Positions 53,686 to 62,538 of a DNA stretch of 64,000 nt are shown here, one piece after another. Positions within the stretch are counted from its first letter, which is position 1, and each line of letters opens with the position of its first letter. Under the pieces are notes generated by a model. That model had not been told where the DNA came from, ran no database searches, and saw nothing but the letters and a program-made list of their open reading frames with translations. Position numbers and translations under genes: made by a program. This DNA is from Saccharopolyspora dendranthemae (GTDB lineage: Bacteria > Actinomycetota > Actinomycetes > Mycobacteriales > Pseudonocardiaceae). The stretch covers positions 1,908,630 to 1,972,629 of the forward strand of contig NZ_VIWX01000001.1 of NCBI RefSeq assembly GCF_007829955.1, given 5' to 3'.

Positions 53686-55002
53686 TCACCGCAGGAGAGC
53701 TTGCGCTCCCAAACCGCGGAGGGAAGCGTCCAGCACCTGCACCGTGTGGGCCATCGCCATGCTCTCCTCGCGTCGTTCCAGCGCGGTGCGGATCTGCATC
53801 GAGCAACCGGGGTTGGCCGTCACCAGCAGTTCCGCGCCCGTGTCGAGCACGTTGGCGGCCTTGCGGTCACCGAGTTCCCGGGCGGGCTCGGGCTGCAGCA
53901 GGTTGTAGACGCCCGCCGAACCGCAGCACAGTTCAGCTCGGTTGATCTCACTGAGCTGCAGTCCGGGGATCGCGCGCAGCAGTTCGCGCGGTTGCGAGCG
54001 GATGCCCTGTCCGTGGGCCAGGTGGCACGCGTCGTGGTAGGCGATCTTCACCTCCAACGGGTGGCGCTCGGCCACAGGACCGAGCTCCACCAGCAGTTCG
54101 GCGATGTCGCGCACCTTCGACGAGAAGCGTTCGGCCTTCTCCCGGTACACCGGGTCGTCCTGGAGCAGTCGCGGGTACTCCTTGAGAGTCGAACCGCATC
54201 CGGCCGAGTTGATGACCACGTGGTCCACACCCGCGGACTCGAAGTTGTCCAGCAGCTCGCGGGCGAACCGAATGGCCTCTTCCTCCCGCCCGGAGTGTTC
54301 GCTCAGCGCTCCGCAGCAGCCCTGCGACGGAGGAACGATCACGTCGCAGCCCTCTGCGGCGAGGATCCGGGCAGTGGCCGCATTGACGTCGGGGAAGAAC
54401 GCCGACTGGACGCAACCGGTGATCATGCCGACCGTCGCTCGCCGACGCCCCTTCGCCGGAGTCCGCTGGGGAAGCTTCTCGGTTCTGGAGATGGGCGGTG
54501 CCAGGGACTCCATGACCTGCAGTCCAGCGGGCAGCTTGTCCATCAGTCCGATGCGCTTGAGCAGCCGACCCAGTCGAGTCCGCTGGTAGAGAGCGAGCGG
54601 ACCGCGCATCGCGCGAAGCCGCTTCGGGTACGGGAACATCGTGAAGATCGCCGTGCGCAGCAGCTTCTCGAATCGCCCACGTTCGTGGTGCCGTTCGACC
54701 TGGGCACGCGTCTCAGCGATCAAGGTGCCGTACTGAACACCCGAAGGACACGCGGTCACGCACGCCATGCAGCCCAGGCAGGCGTCGAAGTGCTCAACCA
54801 TGTTGTCGGTGAGCGGTTCGCCTTCGAGGCCTTCCTTCATCAGGTAGATGCGACCGCGGGGGGAGTCCATCTCCTCCCCCCACAGCTCGTAGGTGGGACA
54901 GCTCGGCAGGCAGAAGCCGCAGTGCACGCAGTCGTCGATGAGTTCGCGTTGCGGCGGGTGGAAGACGTCGAAGGCGCCAGGGCCGGCCGGGGTCTCGGTC
55001 AT
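53686..55002 (-). CDS. glcF: Glycolate oxidase iron-sulfur subunit
   Basis: A 438-residue protein with two 4Fe-4S clusters (CVHCGFCLPSCP, CLGCMACVTACP) and two CCG-type domains (QGCCGALSEHSG, ELCCGSAGVYN). With GlcD and GlcE it oxidises glycolate to glyoxylate and passes electrons to the membrane. Start ATG 55002 shares its A with the glcE stop (TGATG). Third gene of a strictly coupled operon. Confidence 0.93.
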   Translation of the reverse strand: MTETPAGPGAFDVFHPPQRELIDDCVHCGFCLPSCPTYELWGEEMDSPRGRIYLMKEGLEGEPLTDNMVEHFDACLGCMACVTACPSGVQYGTLIAETRAQVERHHERGRFEKLLRTAIFTMFPYPKRLRAMRGPLALYQRTRLGRLLKRIGLMDKLPAGLQVMESLAPPISRTEKLPQRTPAKGRRRATVGMITGCVQSAFFPDVNAATARILAAEGCDVIVPPSQGCCGALSEHSGREEEAIRFARELLDNFESAGVDHVVINSAGCGSTLKEYPRLLQDDPVYREKAERFSSKVRDIAELLVELGPVAERHPLEVKIAYHDACHLAHGQGIRSQPRELLRAIPGLQLSEINRAELCCGSAGVYNLLQPEPARELGDRKAANVLDTGAELLVTANPGCSMQIRTALERREESMAMAHTVQVLDASLRGLGAQALLR

Positions 55003-56246
55003 CAGATTCCTCCCACGAACCGGCCCGGAGCGAGCCGGTGTTGCGGATCGAACTGGTCCTTGGTGCGGCGCATGAGCGCGAGCGGCCCTGCGGCGATGGG
55101 GCCCCACGGGTCGACGAGGTCGAGGACCGCGCGCGGTGCGCGTTCGACGACCACGTAGTCGGCGCGGGCCCGCAGCTCGGAAGTCAGCCGGGCGACGGCG
55201 GCCGGGTCCGCGGACGCGGGCAGTCCCGCGTGCAGCACGCCGATCCCGATCGCACCGCGCACGGAAATCGGCAGGTCACCGGTGCTCTGCTCGATGGCAG
55301 TCAGCAACGCGGGCATGGCGCCGGGTTCGGCCCCGACGCGCAGCCCGGTGCCCTCGGAGTCGAAGGGGTGCTGTCCCCACCACTCGGGCTGCCCGTCGGC
55401 TACCTCGCCCTCAACCGCCGACGCCAGCTGCAGCGCGCGGTCATGCGTGGCAGAAGGGCGTCCTTCCAACTGTCCGCAGACGGTGAAAGGACCGCCTGCC
55501 GGCCGGTCGATTTCGATCGCCGTGGGCATGGCTTGGGACTGGCGGATGGTGTCTGCGGCTCGGGCGGCCGTGGCGGCGTCGTCGGTGACGGTGGTGATCC
55601 ACCGGTGCTCTGCGGCAACGGGGTGCAACCGGAACACCGCTTCGGTGATCACGCCGAGGGTCCCGAAGGAGCCGGTGTAGAGCTTGCAGAGGTCATACCC
55701 GGCGACGTTCTTGACTACCTTGCCGCCCGCCGTCGTGACGGTGCCGTCGGCGAGCACGACGGTGACGCCGATCAGCAGGTCCCGGACGCCACCGAACAGG
55801 TGTCTGCAGGGCCCGGAGGTCGCGGTCGCGATGACTCCGCCGACGGTCGCGGTGGTGATGGGCTGGTCGATGGGGAGCTGCTGCCCGCCGTCGCGCACGA
55901 ACCGATTGATATCGGTGATCGGGGTTCCGGCCAGCGCGTGCACGACGAGGTCGCCTGCCGCGTGCTCGACGATCTTGTTGGCCGGCGAGAGGTCGAGCAG
56001 CAGGTCGACGTCACGAGGCGGTGCGCCCCAGTCGAGCTTGCTGCCCGAACCCGTGGGCACGACGCGGAGTTCGTGTTCGGCAGCGACCTTCATCGCGGCC
56101 GCGGTCTGCTCCGTTCCCTCCACGGCGGCCACCAGCTGGTGACCGAGGCCCTTGTCCGAGCTGTTCTCGTCGGCCCTGCGCACGTTGTCGGCTCCGAGCA
56201 CTGCCGCCAACGCGTCGTGGGCGGCCTCGGTGGTTTTCGTCTGCAT
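55002..56246 (-). CDS. glcE: Glycolate oxidase FAD-binding subunit
   Basis: A 414-residue subunit of glycolate oxidase with an FAD-binding type 4 domain (VVPTGSGSKLDWG, TATVGGVIATATSGPCRHLFG, GGKVVKNVAGYDLCKLYTGS). It lacks parts of the GlcD catalytic domain, as expected for GlcE. ATG at 56246 overlaps the glcD stop (TGATG) and its own stop overlaps glcF. Confidence 0.92.
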   Translation of the reverse strand: MQTKTTEAAHDALAAVLGADNVRRADENSSDKGLGHQLVAAVEGTEQTAAAMKVAAEHELRVVPTGSGSKLDWGAPPRDVDLLLDLSPANKIVEHAAGDLVVHALAGTPITDINRFVRDGGQQLPIDQPITTATVGGVIATATSGPCRHLFGGVRDLLIGVTVVLADGTVTTAGGKVVKNVAGYDLCKLYTGSFGTLGVITEAVFRLHPVAAEHRWITTVTDDAATAARAADTIRQSQAMPTAIEIDRPAGGPFTVCGQLEGRPSATHDRALQLASAVEGEVADGQPEWWGQHPFDSEGTGLRVGAEPGAMPALLTAIEQSTGDLPISVRGAIGIGVLHAGLPASADPAAVARLTSELRARADYVVVERAPRAVLDLVDPWGPIAAGPLALMRRTKDQFDPQHRLAPGRFVGGI

Positions 56247-57748
56247 CAGAACTGGTCCGCCAATCCCGCTTCGGTCAGGGGGTGCACTCCTGTGCGCCGA
56301 CCCGGGACTTCCCCGCACAGCCGGGGTGTCGGGAAGACCTTGCCCGGGTTGCAGATGCCGACCGGGTCGAACGCGCAGCGCACTCGTTGCATCGTGTCGA
56401 GGTCTTGGTCGGTGAACATGCGACCCATGTACTTGACCTTGTCCGCACCGACGCCGTGTTCACCGGTGATGGAGCCGCCGTGCTCGATGCACAGGTCGAG
56501 GATCGCGCCGGAGACGGCTTCGGCGCGTTCACCGGCACCGGGCTCGGCGTCGTCGAAGAGCACCAGCGGATGCAGGTTCCCGTCTCCGGCGTGGAAGACG
56601 TTGGCCACGCGCACGCCGGATTCGCTGGACAGGCGGGAGATGCGGCCGAGCACCTCGGGTAGCGCGGTGCGCGGAATGACGCCGTCCTGAACGATGTAGT
56701 CGGGGCTGATGCGGCCCACCGCGGCGAAGGCGGACTTGCGGCCTTTCCAGATCATCGCTCGCTCGGCGTCATCGGCAGCGACGCGGATTTCGAAGGCTCC
56801 GCGTGCGCGACAATGCCGTTCGACCTCGGCGAAGGTGTGCTCGACTTCTGCCGCCGGCCCGTCGAGCTCGACGACCAGCACCGCACCCGCTCCCTCCGGG
56901 TATCCGCACTGCACGGCTTGTTCCGCTGCCTCGATGGCCAGCGCGTCCATCATCTCGATGGCGGCCGGGGTCACGCCGTCGGCGATGATCGCCGAGACCG
57001 CCGCGCCCGCCTCGTCGGTGGAGGGGAACCCTGCGAGCAGCGTCTGAACCACTTCGGGTTTGCGCAGGAGCCGAACGGTGATCTTGGTGACGATGCCGAG
57101 TGTTCCCTCGCTGCCGATGAAGGCTCCCATCAGGTCGTAACCGGGAGCTTCGCGCGCATCGGATCCGAGTTCGACGAGCTCGCCGTCGGGCGTCACGACC
57201 TCGAGGCCGAGGATGTGGTTGACGGTGAAGCCGTACTTCAGGCAGTGCGCACCGCCCGAGTTCTCGGCGACGTTGCCGCCCACCGAGCAGACCTGCTGAC
57301 TGGAGGGGTCGGGGGCGAAGTAGTAGCCCTGCGGCGCAGCGGCTTTGGTGACGTCGAGGTTGATCACGCCGGGCTCGACGACCGCCCGCTCGTTGACGAC
57401 GTCGATCTCCACGATGCTGCGCATCCTGGAGGTGACCACGAGGACACCGGATGAGTGCGGGAGCGCACCGCCCGAGAGGCCGGTGCCCGCCCCCCGTGCG
57501 ACGAAGGGAATCCCGTGCGCGGCGCAGGTTCGCACGACGTCGCGGACCTGCTCCGCAGTCTCGGGCAGCACGACCACGGCCGGGATCACCCGGTGGCTGG
57601 CGAGCCCGTCGCATTCGTAGGTGCGCAAGCGCTGCGGATCGGTGATCACTGCCGTCTCCGGCAGCGCCGCGCGGAATTCCGCCGCAGCGGTGTCCAGCGC
57701 GGCCGGACTTCCCGCCGCGCGCTCGGCTTCGATACTGGCCGACTGCAT
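56246..57748 (-). CDS. glcD: Glycolate oxidase catalytic FAD subunit
   Basis: A 500-residue FAD-linked oxidase of the vanillyl-alcohol oxidase type: FAD domain (VARGAGTGLSGGALPHSSG, CSVGGNVAENSGG) and C-terminal substrate domain (VFHAGDGNLHPLVLF, GSITGEHGVGADK). D-lactate or D-2-hydroxyacid dehydrogenases are similar, but the glcD-glcE-glcF order supports glycolate. ATG at 57748; a -35/-10 pair and palindrome precede it. Confidence 0.92.
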   Translation of the reverse strand: MQSASIEAERAAGSPAALDTAAAEFRAALPETAVITDPQRLRTYECDGLASHRVIPAVVVLPETAEQVRDVVRTCAAHGIPFVARGAGTGLSGGALPHSSGVLVVTSRMRSIVEIDVVNERAVVEPGVINLDVTKAAAPQGYYFAPDPSSQQVCSVGGNVAENSGGAHCLKYGFTVNHILGLEVVTPDGELVELGSDAREAPGYDLMGAFIGSEGTLGIVTKITVRLLRKPEVVQTLLAGFPSTDEAGAAVSAIIADGVTPAAIEMMDALAIEAAEQAVQCGYPEGAGAVLVVELDGPAAEVEHTFAEVERHCRARGAFEIRVAADDAERAMIWKGRKSAFAAVGRISPDYIVQDGVIPRTALPEVLGRISRLSSESGVRVANVFHAGDGNLHPLVLFDDAEPGAGERAEAVSGAILDLCIEHGGSITGEHGVGADKVKYMGRMFTDQDLDTMQRVRCAFDPVGICNPGKVFPTPRLCGEVPGRRTGVHPLTEAGLADQF

Positions 57749-57791
57749 CGTTCAGCCTCCCGGGGACAACTTCCGCCTGGCAGAAAAACGG

Positions 57792-57834
57792 TTCCGTGGA
57801 CGGAAATCCTAGGTTGCCCACAACATAGATACAA
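57792..57834 (-). promoter_or_regulatory. Promoter and operator of glcDEF
   Basis: On the minus strand TTGTAT (57834-57829) and TAGGAT (57811-57806) are 17 bases apart. TTCCGT-GG-ACGGAA (57792-57805), a perfect palindrome, covers the expected transcript start, and GTTG-CCCA-CAAC (57813-57824) lies between the two hexamers. Strong layout for repression. Confidence 0.6.
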
Positions 57835-57927
57835 GAGGTGGACAAGATGGGACACCGTTACCCCGAGTGTGCACGAATATGCACTTCAGAGACGATCTCC
57901 GCAGGCCGAACCGGCGCGGCAGGAATG

Positions 57928-57948
57928 GGAGGAAGGTTCCCATCCACC
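57928..57948 (-). repeat. Dispersed repeat, copy 18
   Basis: GGGAGGAAGGTTCCCATCCA on the plus strand, 12 bases downstream of the DUF2236 gene stop. Confidence 0.75.
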
Positions 57949-57959
57949 ACCCGATCGTC

Positions 57960-58805
57960 CTAGAGCCTCACCACGGCCTTCGCCGAGGGGAAGGCCTGCT
58001 CCCCCAGCCGCTCCACGGCCGCCAGCACGTGTCCGCTGGGAAACCGGTACCGGATCCGGTCGGGAACCGACCCGCCGAACGCGCGGAACGCCTTGGCGCC
58101 CGCTGTCGCGACCCGGTCGGGCATCGCCGGCCTGCCGTGCAGGTCGCGCGCCCAGCCCGGGAGCAGCGAATACGCCAAGTGCCCTATCGGCAGATAGCCG
58201 ACGTTGAGCGGCCGCAACCACCAGGTCGTGAAGGGGTGGTGCAGGAATCGGAACACCACATCCGACTCCCGGGTGCGCGCGAGCTCAGGTCGCACGCGTC
58301 GGAAGTAGTCGTCCATCTCGCTGCGCGACCCGGGGACCTGGTCCGGGTCGAGACCCACGAGCTCCGCCGAGCGGCGCTGTTCCGCGAAGTAGCGGTCGTG
58401 CTGGGCGTCGCTGAGCGGAAAACCCGCTCGCCGCACGATCTCGGAGAACGATGCGACCTCCGCGCAGTGCACCCAGAGCAGCAGGTCCGGGTCGTCCAGC
58501 CGGATCTCGTCCCCGGTCCGCGGGTCGCTGGCGCTCAGCACGCGGTGGACGTGCCGCACGCGTTGGGCGGCGGTGCGGGCCTTCTCCGTCGTGCCGTAGG
58601 TGGCGACGCCGACGAAGTCGCTGGTGCGGCGCAGCCTGCCGATCGGGTCTTCCTGGAACCGCGAGTTCTGCACTACAGCCGCCACCGCTCGCGGGTGCAG
58701 CGCCTGCAGGAACAAGCTGCAGATCCCCGCGATCCACATCGTTGGATCACCGTGCAGATGCCAGGACACCGTTCTCGGCCCGAACAGTCCACCATCCGCC
58801 ATCAC
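57960..58805 (-). CDS. DUF2236 family protein (latex-clearing/MpaB-like oxygenase fold)
   Basis: A 281-residue helical protein with the family block HLHGDPTMWIAGICSLFLQA, LHPRAVAAVVQNSRF, and DFVGVATYGTT. Some relatives (MpaB, rubber oxygenase Lcp) bind b-type heme through conserved His and Arg/Lys residues, and HxxHP-type residues are present here. Substrate unknown. GTG at 58805 (or ATG 58802) follows AGGAGG; three bases after the phosphodiesterase stop, so the two are co-transcribed. Confidence 0.85.
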   Translation of the reverse strand: MMADGGLFGPRTVSWHLHGDPTMWIAGICSLFLQALHPRAVAAVVQNSRFQEDPIGRLRRTSDFVGVATYGTTEKARTAAQRVRHVHRVLSASDPRTGDEIRLDDPDLLLWVHCAEVASFSEIVRRAGFPLSDAQHDRYFAEQRRSAELVGLDPDQVPGSRSEMDDYFRRVRPELARTRESDVVFRFLHHPFTTWWLRPLNVGYLPIGHLAYSLLPGWARDLHGRPAMPDRVATAGAKAFRAFGGSVPDRIRYRFPSGHVLAAVERLGEQAFPSAKAVVRL

Positions 58806-58808
58806 CGA

Positions 58809-59963
58809 TCAGCCTCCTGCTGCGATCAGTACCGGTATCAGTTGTTCCGCAGAGGTCAGGGAGCCGTGATGACCCCGCAGCTTCGATTCGCCCGGCTCGG
58901 CAACCGACCGGATCACCCCGGTTGTGCGCAACACGGCCAGCACGTCGCCGATGCGCGGCCTCACCGCGTCGGTCACCGGGCCGAAGTAGCCCTCGTCGAT
59001 GGCCTGCTCGCCGGTGATGACGCTGCCGCTCTCGCCGACGGCGTCCTGCCAGGCGGCCAGCACGTCGTCCCGCGCGCCGGGACGGGCGTAGACCTGGCGG
59101 ACCCGCACCTCGCCGCCGAGCAGGCGGACTCCCTCCTGCAGCGCGGGATCGCTGTCGGCGTCGATCATCTGCGCCGGATCCAGGTCGACCATGCCGTGGT
59201 CGGCCACGACCGAGAGCACGACGCCCGGTGGTAGTCGTTCGGCGACCATCTGCACGAACGCGTCGATCTGCCGCAGCTGCATGCGCCACTGGATGGAACC
59301 GGGTCCGTGAACGTGCCCCAGCAGGTCGACTCCCGCGTGATAGCCGTAGCAGAGGCTGGGACCGGGGCTCTCGGCCGCGTCGAGGAGTTCTGCGGCGAGG
59401 TCGCCCAGCTCCCGCACGCCGCGGAACTTCGCACCGCGCAGCGAGGCCTCGGTCAGCCCGGTGCCCTCGAAATGACGGGGAACCGCGACGCGAACGTCGA
59501 CTCCAGCAGCCGCGGCCCGTTCCAGCACGGTGGTGTGGGGCTGCACCTGTTCCGGTGGCCACCGCTCCATCAGGCTCACGCGGTCGCCGTCAGGCGAGTC
59601 CCGGACCGTCCAGCTCAAGGGGTGCAGCAGACCTCCGCCCGGTTCGGCGAAGGTGTAGCCGACGAGGCCGTGCTCCCCAGCGCAACGACCGGTGGCCAGC
59701 GAGGCGATGCTGGTGACGGTGGTGGTGGGGAACCCTGCTGTCAGCGGCGGCGAGTGCTGCAGGCTCGACAGAAATGGCGCGTCGGCTTCGTGCGCGCGCA
59801 GCAGCTCGTGACCAAGCCCGTCCACCAGCAGCACCAGGGCGTTGCGGCAGGGCGGGATCCCGATGGTGTCGGTGAAGCTCTCGACACCCATCGCGGCCAG
59901 CATCGATGGGAAGACGTCGCGCAGCGCGCGTCCGTCGGAGTCGGGGGCGACGATCCAGTCCAC
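58809..59963 (-). CDS. Alkaline phosphatase superfamily phosphodiesterase/nucleotide pyrophosphatase
   Basis: A 384-residue enzyme of the type I phosphodiesterase family. The metal-binding residues are seen in LVLLVDGLGHELLRAH, the nucleophile Thr in GFPTTTVTSIASLATG, and later metal ligands in YHAGVDLLGHVHG and VVADHGMVDLD. No signal peptide, so probably cytoplasmic. GTG at 59963 follows AAGGAGG at ideal spacing. The substrate is unknown. It leads the DUF2236 gene in an operon. Confidence 0.92.
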   Translation of the reverse strand: MDWIVAPDSDGRALRDVFPSMLAAMGVESFTDTIGIPPCRNALVLLVDGLGHELLRAHEADAPFLSSLQHSPPLTAGFPTTTVTSIASLATGRCAGEHGLVGYTFAEPGGGLLHPLSWTVRDSPDGDRVSLMERWPPEQVQPHTTVLERAAAAGVDVRVAVPRHFEGTGLTEASLRGAKFRGVRELGDLAAELLDAAESPGPSLCYGYHAGVDLLGHVHGPGSIQWRMQLRQIDAFVQMVAERLPPGVVLSVVADHGMVDLDPAQMIDADSDPALQEGVRLLGGEVRVRQVYARPGARDDVLAAWQDAVGESGSVITGEQAIDEGYFGPVTDAVRPRIGDVLAVLRTTGVIRSVAEPGESKLRGHHGSLTSAEQLIPVLIAAGG

Positions 59964-60023
59964 GGTTCGCCTCCTTCGCGGCGGGACGCGGGAACCGGCT
60001 GGCACCGGTCCCCGCGGACGCCG

Positions 60024-61172
60024 TCAGAATCCCATGGAACGGCCGATGATCTCCTTCATGATCTCGGTCGTGCCGCCGTAGATGGTCTGGACGCGGGAGT
60101 CCAGGTACGCCTTGGCCACCGGGTACTCGGTCATGTAGCCGAAGCCGCCGTGCAACTGCAGGCAACGGTCGACGACGCGCTTGTTGAGCTCGCTGAGCCA
60201 CCACTTGGCCATGGCGGCGTGTTCGATGCTCAGCTCACCTCGAACGTGCTCCTGCACGCAACGGTCCGCGAAGACCTGCCCGATCTGGACCTCGGTGGCC
60301 ATCTCGGCGAGCTCGAAGCGGGTGTTCTGGAACTTGCCGATCGGTCGTCCGAAGGCGGTGCGCTCGCGGCAGTAGTCCTTGGTGAGCTCCAGAACCTTGG
60401 CGGCCGAGGCGATGGAGGCCACGCCGATCGACAGCCGTTCTTGCGGCAGGTTCTGCATCAGGTAGATGAAGCCCTGCCCTTCCTCGCCGAGGAGGTTGCG
60501 GGCGGGCACGCGCACGTCGGTGAAGTACAGCTCGGCGGTGTCCTGCGCCTTCTGCCCGATCTTCTCGAGGTTGCGGCCGCGCTCGAAGCCCGGCATATCG
60601 CGCTCGACCACCAGCAGGCTGATGCCCTGGTGCCCCGCGTCCGGGTCGGTGCGGGCCACGACGATCACCAGGTCGGCCATGATGCCGTTGCTGATGAAGG
60701 TCTTCTGCCCGTTGAGCACGTAGTCGTCACCGTCGCGGACCGCGGTGGTGCGGATTCCCTGCAGGTCGCTGCCCGCGCCGGGCTCGGTCATCGCGATGGC
60801 GGTGATCAGTTCCCCGGAGCAGAAGCCGGGCAGCCAGCGCTGCTTCTGCTCGTCGTTGGCCAGCTTGGTCAAGTAGGGCGCGATGATGTCGTTGTGCAGC
60901 GGTGACCCGAACCCGGAGATGCCCGCGGACACCAGCTCCTCGTCGAAGACGACGTTGAAGCGGAAGTCGTCGACGCCGCCCCCGCCGTACTCGTCATCGA
61001 CGGCGAAGCCGAGCAGGCCGTGTTCGCCGGCGGCCCGCCAGGATTCCCGGCTGACCTGACCGGCGGCCTCCCACTCCTCGTTGTGCGGGACGAGTTCCTT
61101 GTTGATGAAGGTCCGAGCCGTCTCTCGGAAAGCCTCGTGCTCGGGCTCGAACAACTCCCTGCGCATCTTCAC
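60024..61172 (-). CDS. Acyl-CoA dehydrogenase
   Basis: A 382-residue FAD enzyme of beta-oxidation or branched-chain degradation. It shows TAIAMTEPGAGSDLQGI, the FAD/substrate site KTFISNGIMADL, and the catalytic Glu region YGGTTEIMKEIIGRSMGF. Start is GTG 61172 or ATG 61166, both near GGAAGGA. The next gene on the same strand is a CoA-transferase family racemase, so branched or methyl-acyl substrates are possible. Confidence 0.94.
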   Translation of the reverse strand: MKMRRELFEPEHEAFRETARTFINKELVPHNEEWEAAGQVSRESWRAAGEHGLLGFAVDDEYGGGGVDDFRFNVVFDEELVSAGISGFGSPLHNDIIAPYLTKLANDEQKQRWLPGFCSGELITAIAMTEPGAGSDLQGIRTTAVRDGDDYVLNGQKTFISNGIMADLVIVVARTDPDAGHQGISLLVVERDMPGFERGRNLEKIGQKAQDTAELYFTDVRVPARNLLGEEGQGFIYLMQNLPQERLSIGVASIASAAKVLELTKDYCRERTAFGRPIGKFQNTRFELAEMATEVQIGQVFADRCVQEHVRGELSIEHAAMAKWWLSELNKRVVDRCLQLHGGFGYMTEYPVAKAYLDSRVQTIYGGTTEIMKEIIGRSMGF

Positions 61173-61203
61173 GCGTCCTTCCGGTTCGTGGCGGGCGGCG
61201 CGA

Positions 61204-61224
61204 GGAAGGGAACCTTCCTGTCAC
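61204..61224 (+). repeat. Dispersed repeat, copy 19
   Basis: GGAAGGGAACCTTCCTGTCA, followed at 61245-61268 by a diverged copy (GTGTGGGAACGAATCTGTCG). Confidence 0.82.
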
Positions 61225-61281
61225 CGTCATCCCGCGAAGTCGCTGTGTGGGAACGAATCTGTCGTTGGGTCGCGCCGCGGG

Positions 61282-62409
61282 TCATCGCGGCGCGGAGTGC
61301 ATGGCGCCCGAGTCGAGCAGGTCGTGGGAAAGCCCCCATTCGCTCAGCACTTCTTCGGTGTGCGCGCCGGGGATGGCGACCGCTCCGGGCTCGGGATTCG
61401 GGGTGCGGCTGAACCGCGGGGCGGGCGCCGGTTGCAGCGTCCCCTCGCGGCGCACCAGGGTCTGACGGGCGGCCAGGTGCGGGTGTTGCTCCGCCTCGGC
61501 CATCGACAGGACGGGGGCGACGCAGGCATCGGTGCCGTCGAACACCTCGGTCCACTCCGCACGGGTGCGCTGCTTGAACCTCTCGGCGAACATCTTCCTG
61601 AGCTCAGGCCATGTCGAGGCGTCATCGCGGTCTGGGACCTTTCCTGCCAGTTCGAGCTTCTCCAGCAGCTCCGCGTAGAACTTGGGTTCCAGCGCGCCGA
61701 CCGACATGTACTCGCCATCGGACGTTTCGTAGACGTCGTAGTAGGGAGCGCCGGTGTCGAGCAGGTTGGTGCCGCGTTCGGTGCTCCACCCGCCCGTCGC
61801 GAAGAAGCTCCACAACATCGATCCCAGGTGCGCGGTTCCGTCGACGATGGCGGCGTCGACGACTTGGCCGCGTCCGCTGACACGCGCTTCCAGGAGTCCC
61901 GCGAGGACCCCGACCGCCAGGTACATCGCTCCGCCGCCGAAGTCCCCGAGCAGGTTCGCCGGGATCTGCGGCGGACCGCCCTGGCGGCCGATGGCGTGCA
62001 GCATGCCGGTGAGCGAGACGTAGCCGACGTCGTGACCCGAGGTGCTGGCGAGCGGACCGTCCTGGCCCCATCCCGTCATCCGCCCGTAGACGAGCTTCGG
62101 GTTGAGCTCCCAGCACTGGTCCGGGCCTACTCCGAGCCGCTCGGTGACGCCGGGACGCAGGCCTTCCAGCAGCACGTCGGCTTCTTTCGCGAGCGCCAGC
62201 ACGGCTTCTGGGCCTCGCTCGTGCTTGAGGTCGACCTGAACCGACCGCTTGCCCCGGTTGAGCAGGTCGTCGTCACCGCCGACGCCCGGCCGGTCGACGC
62301 GGACGACGTCTGCCCCGAGATCGGCCAGCAGCATGGCGCAGAAGGGCGCCGGACCGATGCCGGCGAGCTCCACGACTTTCACCCCGGCCAGCGGGCCACC
62401 CGTTGCCAT
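61282..62409 (-). CDS. CaiB/BaiF CoA-transferase family protein, probable alpha-methylacyl-CoA racemase
   Basis: A 375-residue member of CoA-transferase family III. The N-terminal half has ELAGIGPAPFCAMLLADLGAD and RVDRPG; the motif GWGQDGPLASTSGHDVGYVSLTG and TGMLHAIG resemble alpha-methylacyl-CoA racemases, where His and Asp do the proton exchange. This would let 2-methyl fatty acids enter beta-oxidation. ATG at 62409; divergent from the MerR gene, with a shared promoter region bearing direct repeats. Confidence 0.9.
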   Translation of the reverse strand: MATGGPLAGVKVVELAGIGPAPFCAMLLADLGADVVRVDRPGVGGDDDLLNRGKRSVQVDLKHERGPEAVLALAKEADVLLEGLRPGVTERLGVGPDQCWELNPKLVYGRMTGWGQDGPLASTSGHDVGYVSLTGMLHAIGRQGGPPQIPANLLGDFGGGAMYLAVGVLAGLLEARVSGRGQVVDAAIVDGTAHLGSMLWSFFATGGWSTERGTNLLDTGAPYYDVYETSDGEYMSVGALEPKFYAELLEKLELAGKVPDRDDASTWPELRKMFAERFKQRTRAEWTEVFDGTDACVAPVLSMAEAEQHPHLAARQTLVRREGTLQPAPAPRFSRTPNPEPGAVAIPGAHTEEVLSEWGLSHDLLDSGAMHSAPR

Positions 62410-62492
62410 CACGACAAATCCTCTCCACGACGCGGAAGCCCGACCCCTCGAACAACGCCGTGCCACGCGACACAAGAAATACGACGCAATCA

Positions 62493-62514
62493 GTGTTACA
62501 TCGTTGGTGTTACA
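62493..62514 (+). promoter_or_regulatory. Direct repeat in the MerR/racemase divergent promoter
   Basis: GTGTTACA occurs twice (62493-62500, 62507-62514), 14 bases from start to start, followed by GTAAC at 62526-62530. A likely binding site for the MerR-type regulator or an activator. Confidence 0.45.
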
Positions 62515-62538
62515 GCGGTCAAGGAGTAACGTGACGGC

